From Beroe ovata (Eukaryota; Ctenophora; Nuda; Beroida; Beroidae), in contig CAMPET010000091.1 in the NCBI GenBank assembly GCA_946803715.1, positions 213,875-224,342 of the forward strand: 10,468 nucleotides of DNA, in the 5' to 3' direction. The notes under the pieces were generated by a model. The model searched no databases. It was given only the letters and a program-made list of their open reading frames with translations, and had not been told where the DNA came from. Position numbers and translations under genes: made by a program. Position 1 is the stretch's first letter. Each line of letters starts with the position of its first letter. Shown one piece after another: positions 1-7,388 of this stretch.

Positions 1-46
<46 letters not shown>
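1..46. repeat. (CA)n microsatellite at the left edge
   Basis: An uninterrupted CA dinucleotide run begins at the first base. The window also ends in a GT run, so both edges are simple sequence. The true repeat length is unknown because it is cut by the window boundary. Confidence 0.98.
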
Positions 47-48
<2 letters not shown>

Positions 49-118
49 TACATTTCGCTCAGTAATTCGTTAAACGGTAAACATGACCAGGAAATATTTA
101 AGTATACACAACACAGTT

Positions 119-265
119 GCAAACATACATACATACAAACACATTACACACATACACACACAATCACACTTGCAAACATGCATACATACAAACATACATA
201 TACATCGCACAAACATACATACATACACGTACATACACACATACATACATACGTACACACATACA
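119..265. repeat. degenerate CATA/CACA microsatellite
   Basis: Imperfect tandem of ACAT, ACAA and ACAC tetranucleotides, with short non-repeat interruptions near 163-180 and 205-212. Low complexity keeps reading frames open on both strands here. The resulting Tyr/Val/Cys-rich and His/Thr-rich peptides are artefacts, not proteins. Confidence 0.95.
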
Positions 266-1217
266 ATATGGAAGGCTAGCATAATGCTAATGGCGCGTTC
301 GAAATTCTGCAGCAAGGTATTTGCAGAGAATACTTGTGCACAAATGCAGCTGTTTCTCGGAACGATTAATGTTGAACGTGTGTGCAGAGTTTACTGACAT
401 TCTATCATAAAATGTGAATAGAAATATGTGGATATAATGCCAAGTATTATTATAGTAAAGCAATAGATTTGGAATTTCATACTTGATGCAGGAATAATAT
501 AAACGAGTAAACTTAAATACGGTAGAAAGAATTGTCTCAATCAACTAAATTAACCAAGAAGTCAGCCCATCCACATTAACTACATTAATAATACACGGCT
601 GTAAGCTTGATTTACGAACACTGCCATAACTATAGCTCCACATTTTCTCAATCTCCCTTTCCACAGAGGAGAGAAAGTGAAAAAACGAAAACCTGCTAAT
701 TAGACTTATTAGTGGATGCAGCTCATATATTATAGTGACGGTTGGATGTCCGGTTTAATTTGCACTTCTGTAGTTTAAATCATAAATTCACCTCATTCCT
801 CATTAAGGGTGAACTTTTCAGAAAGGAAAATATTTCAAACGCGAGCTAAAAACTTCATAGTTAACAGCAACGACGGGCAAACTGGCGCAAAGACGAAACT
901 GTGCTATGTTTGGTAGGTGATGGTTTTTGAAATCGGCAATGAATTGTCAGAAACTGTCAAAGTAGCTGCTGTACAAGGTATCCAGACATTTCGCAAATAA
1001 TGGTGTGGCTCCGTACATAAGAATGTAAATCACGGAGTTACTTATGTGAGTTGTGAGAGTGGGGGAGAATTATTACCAACATATGAATATTATTCAGTGG
1101 ATGACAATATAATCCGTGTAGGTAGGAATCACCCTGTACATAGATGAACTTTGAGTCAATCATTTTAAAGGCACCAAGAAAACGAACAAATTGAAAATGA
1201 ACGTCTGGGGGCATTAC
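266..1217. other. no recognisable gene; probable intron or 3' flank of the minus-strand Ig gene
   Basis: About 950 bases of AT-rich sequence. The last recognised immunoglobulin exon (low end 1218) has a clear donor, so this stretch should be at least partly intron of that gene. I looked on the minus strand for a phase-1 exon with another Ig domain, a membrane segment or a stop, and found none I could defend. A short minus-strand frame near 1038-1160 contains a modest hydrophobic run but has no matching acceptor in the required phase. Confidence 0.5.
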
Positions 1218-1625
1218 CTGATGGCTTGTGGAAACCGTAGGCCCACTTGTCTCGTTCATTGAATCTTTTCACGAACAAACACTTGTACAGACGAACATCC
1301 TCCAGGCTCATGGATTGGAATGTCAGCGTTGAAATCGACTCTTCTTCATTCTGAAGTGATGTTAGTGGTAGTTCACTTAAATCACTAAGTGAAAAACCAC
1401 TTCACAAATAACACAAATCACACAAAATCGATTAAATCACTAGATCTCTGTTTCTCACATTCTCAATGACAATGTTTATAGTGTCCACTAGTTCCCACTC
1501 CCCCAAACTATCCAGATAGTACCACGTGACTTGTGAAGTCTCGGCGTTGGTGTTTGCAACACTATAGTCGCATACCATGGAGTGTGTTTGATCAGCGTTC
1601 AACCGCTCCGTGATGGAAATATAAC
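1218..1625 (-). CDS. immunoglobulin-domain exons (fifth Ig domain), partial
   Basis: Two minus-strand exons, 1625-1459 and 1350-1218, encode one complete immunoglobulin-like domain. The first opens in phase 1 after CCCCAG and ends in phase 0 at AAT|GTGAGA. The second opens after CACTTCAG and ends in phase 1 at CATCAG|GTAATG. Landmarks seen: strand-B Cys in SMVCDY, strand-C Trp in VTWYY, and the E-F segment STLTFQSMSLEDVRLYKC with the second Cys. The 108-nt intron falls between strands C' and E. The phase-1 entry fits the phase-1 donor at 3872, so this may be the next domain of the upstream Ig gene, with an intron of 2246 nt. Alternatively it belongs to a separate gene whose earlier exons were not recognised. 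No stop or membrane segment follows. The domain call is firm; gene membership is inference. Confidence 0.78.
1372..1393. repeat. inverted repeat in the intron between Ig5 exons
   Basis: Arms TTCACTTA (1372-1379) and TAAGTGAA (1386-1393) are perfect inverted copies with a 6-nt loop. Outer GTGG (1365-1368) and CCAC (1397-1400) also pair. It lies inside the 108-nt intron (1351-1458), about 20 nt from its acceptor, so a folded pre-mRNA would place the hairpin beside the branch-point region. The function is unknown. Confidence 0.7.
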
Positions 1626-1638
1626 CTGGGGTCACGAT

Positions 1639-1704
1639 GATGTTAGTGTGATGTTAGTGTGATGTTAGTCTGAGGTTAGTGTGAGCTTAGTGTGATGTTA
1701 GGGT
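1639..1704. repeat. six tandem copies of an 11-bp unit upstream of an acceptor
   Basis: Plus-strand unit GATGTTAGTGT repeated six times without gaps (starts 1639, 1650, 1661, 1672, 1683, 1694), with the last four diverging by one or two bases. Read on the minus strand each unit is ACACTAACATC-like and contains the animal branch-point consensus CTAAC, lost only in the unit at 1683 and preserved with a flanking change at 1694. The array ends about 12 nt upstream of the acceptor at 1626-1627. A seventh, isolated near-copy lies at 1358-1368 upstream of the next acceptor. Confidence 0.93.
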
Positions 1705-2796
1705 CAGGAATGTAAGCTCGGATACAGGTATCTGTTTTCTGTTCATAGATAGATAACAGATTTGTATACACTTCATAATTGACGTTGGGAAACTCGTTAT
1801 GATCATTGAAACTACTTTGCGGGGGGCATCGGCTAATCAACCCACTTCTATTCTTCAGCTGAGACAAAAATTTAACATCAACTCAGCCCTATCTGCCATG
1901 CAGCTGTCGAAGAAGGAAACCTTTCAGATGAGTTCAGAAATTTTGACATTTTTACACCTCCTTAGTACGGTTTCCCTGATATTATACCCGAAGTCGAGGT
2001 GATACAACATGCTGCAAGAACTACATAATCCTTTAAATTATTTTCAAGTGTTGGTTCAAGTGAGAACAGTTCTCACTTAGGGAGCTTTACAAAGCCATAC
2101 CCATGCTACATAATACTAACATTTCTTTATTTTCCAGGTGTGTATGTGTGTGTCTGGATATTGCTACAGTTGCTGTGATGAGGGTTTGGGACATGCAATT
2201 ATTGGAATAATCCATAACAACAACATGGATATTATGATACTGCTCTGGCGAGAAGTTTAAACTCTGTATTGTCTAGTGACGTGTACAGTGGGCAATAGCT
2301 TACAATTCACCCGGCTGCTGACACTCACTCCGTACTAATCGTACTAAAGTCATGGAAAGGGAGGAATTTTCACGGGATTTACAATCATTTAAAGAAGGAG
2401 ATGCATGTCCAAATAATCCAAAGATCCCTGCTGACCCCTACAGCTGCTATCCGATAGATCCAAAAAGTCGGAAATCCAAATCCCCTTACGATAGATCCTG
2501 CTCGAGAAGAATTCACCCAAATTGACACTCGGTTGTATCGTCACTTCTTCAAATATAGTTCAGTACTTTCCTAGCCGAGAAAACGCCAGTTTAAAGCCGC
2601 CAATGTATCAACACCCGCAGTTTACGCCCTTGTTGACACGGAAATTGATAAATCTGTAGATGTAAACCATCTCGTGACATGATGAGGAATGTAGGGGGAA
2701 TGTAGAGGAGAAGGTTAATCATCAACCAGAAAACGGTCCAACCAACACTCCTTAGGATAGGACCATGACACACACTCGCAGAAAAAGATACCCCTG
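1705..2796. other. unassigned stretch with weak plus-strand coding signals
   Basis: Nothing here is recognised by family. On the minus strand it would be intron of the Ig gene. On the plus strand there is an open frame at 1799-1998 that can be spliced to 2138-2210, using donor GAG|GTGATA and an acceptor preceded by a good CTAAC branch point and pyrimidine tract. There is also a 57-codon ATG-initiated frame at 2352-2525. None resembles a protein I know and all could be chance. A perfect inverted repeat (10-bp arms, 1-nt centre) sits at 2058-2078. Confidence 0.3.
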
Positions 2797-2853
2797 TACA
2801 CACACACACACGCACACACACGCACGCACGCNCCCACACTCACACTCTCTCAA

Positions 2854-2899
<46 letters not shown>
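2797..2899. repeat. (CA)n microsatellite with CG interruptions and one N
   Basis: Compound simple repeat: CA units with CGCA variants (2797-2831), an ambiguous base at 2832, CACT/CTCT units, then a pure CA run at 2855-2899. The N suggests unresolved polymorphism or poor base quality inside the repeat. Open frames across this block on either strand are artefacts. Confidence 0.97.
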
Positions 2900-2903
<4 letters not shown>

Positions 2904-3132
2904 GCCTTGTACAGGCTAACTCCTACCTACAAGACGTGTTACAAGACACTGCAAGATAGAGGCAGTTAGCCACGATAGGAATGTTCTCAACAAGGATTAC
3001 TCCACATAGGGAGGGAGAGAGAGGTATTATAGATACACTGGTGACAAGGAAATCTGCTGAAACTGCTGTGCAAGACGTGCATGATGTACAGTGGAACTGA
3101 TCCATTATCGGGTGTCTCCCTACTACTATAGG

Positions 3133-3150
3133 ACACACACACACACACAC
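3133..3150. repeat. short (AC)9 microsatellite
   Basis: Pure AC run followed by a degenerate CACAC tail to about 3164. It is the third CA-type tract within the presumed 2.2-kb intron of the minus-strand Ig gene. Confidence 0.95.
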
Positions 3151-3164
3151 AAACTCACACACAA

Positions 3165-3871
3165 CGCTTAGAAACTCGGAGGTTGTTAAAAGCTAAAACA
3201 GTGTGCACATCTCTGAAGCTGTTTCAGAGCAACATAATTCGTAATGCTCCATTACATTATATGATAGAGACCGTCAATGATTAATGCAATTCACATCTGT
3301 CAAAGCATCATAAACTACGTGATAACATTCATTCAGATTCTTTAGAAAATTTCAGCCCATTCCCCGGAATAACCGTCACTATAACCGTCACTATATAGAC
3401 TGCCCCCCTGGACATGGATTTGGAGGACGAGTGAGGGAGAGACGTGTCTGGAGCTGGACAACTGGTACTGGGTAGAGAGAGAGTTAGGGAGAGTTAAACA
3501 GTGCAACAATGCGCATTTCCTAGTGCATTGTCCATGACAGTTCACTGATAACTCGGGTTCATAGGAGTGAAATGTGAGCACGATTACTGTACAGGTCTCA
3601 TCGACATTTGTCAATATCAGCACTCAGTAGCTCAATGCAATATGGGTGGGTGTAAGCCAAGTGTTGCGGCTGCAGGATCAATTAGTTGGTCAGTGTGAAT
3701 CGATTTTTCTCAAAAATAGATAAGATTTGGTTGTTTCTGTCCAAGGTATCTAGCATTCTCTATTCTAAACGCTATGATAGCTACGAAAAAGGACGCAGCA
3801 TGTTTGACAGACAGCCGCCACTTCACGTGTTTATAGTATTGTAAAGAGGGGTCATGAGACCATAATCTAAC
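3165..3871. other. presumed intron of the Ig gene; no exon supported
   Basis: On the minus strand there is a textbook acceptor at about 3451 (CTAAC branch, then CTCTCTCTACCCAG). The phase-1 continuation after it runs only about 23 codons to a stop and shows no Ig landmarks. Another acceptor near 3676 gives 12 codons before a stop. A 12-bp direct duplication (AACCGTCACTAT) lies at about 3370-3393. The stretch is best read as intron sequence or flanking DNA. Confidence 0.4.
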
Positions 3872-4511
3872 CTCCATATTGATAGAGCGCATCACTGCTG
3901 ACCACTGTTGCCTCACTATTCGTGGCCTCGCAGTGGTAAGTGCCGTTATAGTACCAAGAATAGGTGAGGAAGGTTAGCGTGGAGTTATCAGCACTCAGCT
4001 CATACTTGACGTTCCTGAAATAAGGGGGAACTATAATTGTAAGAATGATTGCTCTAAATCATCAATGATGGATGACTTATTAATAAGGTTCGATTGCCGA
4101 TATTTCATGGGTAACTCACATCTCCTTGGTGGGTAGTGGTACCCTAGGACCAGAGCTGGTTGAACCACGGTACCATCTGGAAAAGAGGAAATATGTAAAG
4201 AGGTCATCCAGCAAGAAGTTCCATGGTTTACAAATTGAGAAATTAATTCATTTCACTCACGTTATCTGAACTGGAGGGTAGAACTTGGGTTGCGTCACAT
4301 TGCAATGGAGCGTGACACCACTCTCTGTTATGAGGGTGGGTGGTGTCAAGTCCCGAGTGGTGTCAAATTCACTGGCACCGCTCCTGAAGCTCGGCTGTGA
4401 TAGGAACTCTGGAGCGACTTTTTCTCCGTTGTAAATGTACATGTACTTGTCGCTTACCTTGTGCACAGTATATGAGTCAGAATGGATAAATTGAAGACTG
4501 TTCACGACACT
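3872..4511 (-). CDS. linker and Ig4 encoded by three exons
   Basis: Exon 4511-4261 holds a roughly 60-residue linker rich in Ser/Thr/Asp and strand B (GVTLHC). It ends at ATAAC|GTGAGT in phase 2. Exon 4176-4120 supplies the split Thr and the core Trp (WYRGS). Exon 4014-3872 supplies strands E-G with NSTLTF, YYNGTYHC and LYQYGG. The linker is unusually long for this protein and contains an internal AAG|GTAAGC donor-like site at about 4457, so an alternative shorter exon is possible. Confidence 0.78.
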
Positions 4512-6408
4512 CTACAGGAGCTGTTTGAATATTGTTTCAACTGAGATGTCACCGTTTGGTGGTGACTCATATATCCCTCATAAACACTCACAGAGTAGGT
4601 GTATTCATCTGCCATGTAACCGCTGACAACACAACGGTATTCCCCATTGTACTGCGATGAAGAGTACCTCATCTTCAGTCTACTCATTGGCTCCTCCCTA
4701 TGACATTGGCGTTGTGAAGCGAGGTGTTAGATACAGAGTAGGCAGCTAGGCCATGAATCTTATGAATACGCATTCGAAGAAAAGGGAGACAGTCAACTTA
4801 CCCTGACATCAAATCAATCTTGTAGAGTTTATGATCATCAGTGAGCTCGACAAATAATGAAGAGGGAGGGGTGAAGATCCATTTGAACTCTGCACCATAC
4901 ATTGCACTGAATGACTCAAACTGAAATGATAGGTAATTTGTCATGAGGAACCCGAGTGATATAAGGATATGTGAAACTGTAAAAATAGTCTTAAGCAATG
5001 TAGACTTACTTTGCAAATGAATGAGACTTCAGTATCCAATTTTCCTTGATCAACATAGACATTATTAGCAAGTTCTTTCTTTACTCCCGACTCCAAAACT
5101 TGTATCGAGACCGCAAATGGGTAAGAGTTCGGAAGATCAGCATCCACTGTGAAAGTTTTGAGTCAGTTTAATGTACAGGAATGAATGCCTAATAACAAGA
5201 AATAATGGGAACTGCTGAACTCTCAAAGATGACCTCGCAACAATTGCAGTGGTCTTTCACTGGAAACATGATGAGATGTTCTGTCCCATACTAACCTGCA
5301 TACTTGTATCGAGTGGGTTTGCTATCATATTGTTCCTCATCATTATACCACGCTTTACAGTAATATTCTCCATCATAGTCTTTGGAGGCAAACGTGAATG
5401 TTAAAACACTCATTGTATCACCCATTCCATAAATAAAAAACAGATCCAAGTTGAATGGTGCATACTCCATATTTCCGATGTTATAGTGAGTTTCATTGGA
5501 TGGATTGTAAAACCATTGTATCACAGGACTGTCACCAAAAGATGGATTTGTTTCACAGGATAATTGTAGACCTGACATGGGCGGGACCTCTGGATTGATA
5601 GTAGGCTCTACTTTGAAAACATGTGAATCAGTTCCTCCATACTGATAATGAGCTCTCTCAGACTCTTTTGACAGTCCAAATTTTTCTATCACACAATAAT
5701 ATTCTCCATTATACTCCACTGATGATGTTTTGAATTCCAGAGTTGCATTGGAAGGTTCAGAAAGCTCAAACATAAGTTTGCCAGATGGTGAACGAGTGTT
5801 AGAGGTTATGAGGACTGAGGATAGATTTGCAGGTGTTTCTCTTTCAGAAAGTTCTCTTTCAAAGTACCTGGAATAATGTACCGATAAATACATAACAATA
5901 CTTAGTTAAGCAGCTGTCATATATGACCTTGTCACTTTTGAAAAAAAATCAGAAAAAATTGCTGAGATAATCAAAGCCAAAACCCCCTGCCTCACCCTCT
6001 CATTTTCTATCAGCATTTGGATACCCTCTTCCCCTCTGGCTGATGACCTCATATGTAATGGTTCCTATATTACAAAATGGTGAATGATTTATATATAATT
6101 TCATTTCATGTAACAAACCATGAAATGTCCACAGCTGTGGTAAGACCCTGGTCTTCACTCATATAATAACCACTGCATGTCAATGCTATACTTGTATTGA
6201 CATAGTCACTATCTATTGTTGGATGCATCATGAAACCAAATTTGGGATCATAGCTATCACTCCTTACAATACCTGGGATGTTTTCAAGGTAGAACATCTG
6301 ATACAGATATCTCTGCAATAATTACACATCACAAATCCATTGAAACTTGCAAAATTTACCTTTTAGAAGAGAGAGAATGATTACACCATTCAGTAGATTA
6401 TGTAGCAT
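3872..6408 (-). CDS. secreted or membrane protein with at least four Ig-like domains (5' part of gene, nine exons)
   Basis: Nine exons: 6408-6360, 6272-6119, 5867-5296, 5146-5010, 4920-4802, 4697-4592, 4511-4261, 4176-4120 and 4014-3872. They join in one frame for 529 codons. Residues 1-16 form a hydrophobic signal peptide (MLHNLLNGVIILSLL). Ig1: Cys49, Trp68, Cys126. Ig2: Cys172, Trp186, Cys238. Ig3: Cys in VSFIC, Trp in FKWIF, Cys in YNGEYRC. Ig4: Cys in VTLHC, Trp in ITWYRG, Cys in YNGTYHC. Domains repeat the strand-F motif Y(N/D)G(E/T)Y(Y/R/H)C, and several end in YxYxG. N-glycosylation sequons abound. Trp68 is split by a phase-2 intron (TG|G). Such proteins usually act in adhesion or recognition at the cell surface. 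No membrane segment or kinase is seen, so the class is open. Exon 6-7 junctions are the least certain. The 3' end is outside the confirmed exons: the last exon ends at a phase-1 donor, G|GTTAGA. If unspliced, a stop follows at once, giving a secreted form. Confidence 0.85.
4592..5146 (-). CDS. Ig3 encoded by three small exons
   Basis: Exons 5146-5010 (phase 1 to 0), 4920-4802 (0 to 2) and 4697-4592 (2 to 0), separated by introns of 89 and 104 nt. The joined peptide carries VSFIC, FKWIF and then MRYSSSQYNGEYRC, giving the Cys-Trp-Cys pattern of one Ig domain. The donor of the third exon is placed at the strong GTGAGT after TAC TCT. By comparison with the sister domains, up to six more residues (to YEG) might be coding and the true donor a little further on. 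Confidence 0.78.
5296..5867 (-). CDS. Ig1 C-terminal half fused to all of Ig2, one 572-nt exon
   Basis: This is the longest exon of the gene. It encodes the second half of Ig1 (E-F region LEFKTSSVEYNGEYYC), then YQYGG as the domain junction, then all of Ig2 with SCETN, IQWFY and DGEYYC. It ends at AAG TAT GCA G|GTTAGT in phase 1. No intron interrupts the Ig1-Ig2 boundary or Ig2 itself, unlike the other domains of this gene, which suggests intron loss or a retroposed segment. Confidence 0.9.
6119..6272 (-). CDS. Ig1 N-terminal half exon
   Basis: This exon holds strands A-B with SIALTC and runs to the strand-C region, where donor TG|GTTTGT splits the invariant Trp codon. The G that completes Trp is the first base of the next exon at 5867, after ATTATTCCAG. 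The joined sequence reads DISWYFER, as expected for an Ig core tryptophan. This makes the otherwise weak-looking donor convincing. Confidence 0.8.
6360..6408 (-). CDS. first coding exon of the Ig gene: signal peptide
   Basis: The ATG at 6408-6406 opens 16 codons rich in Leu/Ile/Val and ends in phase 1 at AAAAG|GTAAAT. The next exon begins after CATCCCAG in phase 1, so a glycine codon is split G|GT across an 87-nt intron. This exon is too short to stand out as an ORF. It was found because the first Ig exon needed an upstream phase-1 partner. Signal-peptide exons ending in phase 1 are typical of Ig-superfamily genes. Confidence 0.75.
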
Positions 6409-6439
6409 TTTATTCCACTCTTTGATTCATTACTTATAC

Positions 6440-6735
6440 ACTATAATAAAGAATGACTTGAGAGAAATCAAAACTAAATTCAATGCCCATCAAAGATGAT
6501 ACTAACAGATGGTGGATAGAGAACCATTCCCATACTTTTTGGCGGCTATACAGTGGCGGCTTGTGAGTCATGAGATTTGGGTTCCAAGAAATATTGACAT
6601 TCCGGTTCCATGAAATTTGGGTTCCATGACATTTGGGTTCCACACACAAATTGAGCTCTAAAGACAGTGCAGTGCCTAGTGGATACTGGATAGTAAACAA
6701 CATGTCAAGTGAAGGATAAAAACGTGATGATTACC
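6440..6735 (-). promoter_or_regulatory. possible 5' UTR intron of the Ig gene
   Basis: On the minus strand, TTGCACAG|GTAATC at 6735/6734 is a strong donor, and TCTTTATTATAG at 6441 is an acceptor 32 nt upstream of the signal-peptide ATG. Together they would define a 294-nt leader intron, placing the transcription start near or within the CpG-rich block at 6785-7300. The stretch before the donor has in-frame stops, so it would be non-coding leader. This rests on splice consensus alone. Confidence 0.3.
6571..6642. repeat. 16-bp tandem repeat, about four units
   Basis: Units TGAGATTTGGGTTCCA (6571-6586), a degenerate 24-nt unit (6587-6610), TGAAATTTGGGTTCCA (6611-6626) and TGACATTTGGGTTCCA (6627-6642). 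The three clean units differ only at the fourth base. The array lies between the divergent Ig and NELFA genes, inside the possible leader intron. An open frame read through it on the minus strand is repetitive and not a credible protein. Confidence 0.92.
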
Positions 6736-6827
6736 TGTGCAATGTGCATTGCATTATCAAATGTCATCTCACATATGGCAGGTCACATTTGTCAGCGTCC
6801 GGCGCGGTTGTTGATCGACGATGGATG

Positions 6828-6918
6828 ATAGACCCTGCACTGTCGAGAATTTCGTTTTGCGCGCGCGGCGTAAACTTATTCTTATAATCTTATGCGGCTT
6901 GCATCAGCGGTTTAGCAT
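6828..6918. repeat. direct repeat, left copy
   Basis: Shares with 7224-7305 the order: ATAGACCCT, TGTCGAGAATTT, a GCGCG-rich core, then an identical 20-mer (6894-6913 matching 7281-7300) followed by a GCAT-ending tail. The copies are about 396 bp apart and differ by small insertions, so the duplication is old. Confidence 0.85.
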
Positions 6919-7223
6919 CGCTAGACTGCAACCTACGTGGCCACTAGTATAGCTATAGCCTTTATTTTACATTTTAGCCTTCATTTGCATTGAAGGGTTT
7001 TCCTTACCGTCAGCGCCGCGCAATTGTAATCCCGCGCCGCGCCAGCGCAGCGAAGGTAAAAAATCATTCGGAGCCTTCAAAAAGCCAAACTCTTATCGAC
7101 CGATAATAAATGTTCTCGCGCTGCGTGACCCAAATACTCCGCGCGCTGCGCGTCTCCGTGGTTTCTACGCGTACGACTTTTCAGTTCACAGAGTAGAACA
7201 GGGGCGCGCAACGTGTGCACAAT

Positions 7224-7305
7224 AATAGACCCTGTCGAGAATTTTGTCGCGCGGCGCGCGCAACTCATTTTTTCCTCGGCGCGGCTTGCATCAGCGGTTT
7301 TGCAT
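7224..7305. repeat. direct repeat, right copy
   Basis: Second copy of the repeat at 6828-6918, shortened by several small deletions. The span from the first base of the left copy to the last base of the right copy is 478 bp. That matches the general shape of a small element with direct terminal repeats, although no primer-binding site, polypurine tract or target-site duplication was seen. Confidence 0.85.
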
Positions 7306-7360
7306 TTTTTGATTAATTAGTAATTAGTTTTTATTTTGCAATTGTCTGGGAATAAAAAAT

Positions 7361-7388
7361 TCGATAAACTAATAAATTAGTTTATCGA
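7361..7388. repeat. near-perfect palindrome with 13-bp arms
   Basis: TCGATAAACTAAT, a 2-nt AA centre, then ATTAGTTTATCGA. It is about 250 bp upstream of the NELFA start codon and just outside the CpG-rich block. It could be a dimeric transcription-factor site (the arms contain a TATCGA core) or a cruciform-forming relic. No terminator role is expected in an animal genome. Confidence 0.9.

Larger units (their letters stand above)
6785..7305. promoter_or_regulatory. CpG-rich block between divergent genes
   Basis: This stretch is rich in CG dinucleotides (many GCGCG and CGGCGCG runs) and contrasts sharply with the AT-rich DNA on both sides. It sits in the shared upstream region of the minus-strand Ig gene and the plus-strand NELFA gene, so a bidirectional promoter is possible. 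The block is bounded by two diverged direct repeats, so it may instead be, or contain, an inserted repetitive element. No coding sequence is supported here. Confidence 0.45.

Noticed and set aside
70-397. Open frames of 81 and 104 codons on opposite strands
   Set aside because: They are translations of the CATA/CACA microsatellite and give tetrapeptide-like low-complexity sequence.
1676-1867. Minus-strand frame with a Cys resembling an Ig strand B (TCIRAY)
   Set aside because: No donor exists before its stop, because the following 11-bp array lacks GT on that strand. No Trp partner could be joined.
2591-3162. Open frames over the CA tracts on both strands
   Set aside because: Repeat-driven openness, with one frame crossing the N. 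No splice or domain support.
3342-3623. 93-codon minus-strand frame downstream of Ig4
   Set aside because: No Ig pattern in any phase compatible with the upstream donor. The openness is partly due to pyrimidine-rich and duplicated sequence.
6434-6703. 89-codon minus-strand frame upstream of the Ig signal peptide
   Set aside because: It spans the 16-bp tandem repeat and overlaps the probable leader intron. It has no signal or domain features.
7077-7268. 63-codon minus-strand frame in the CpG-rich block
   Set aside because: Arg/Ala-rich translation typical of GC-rich non-coding DNA. It lies between and within the direct-repeat structure.
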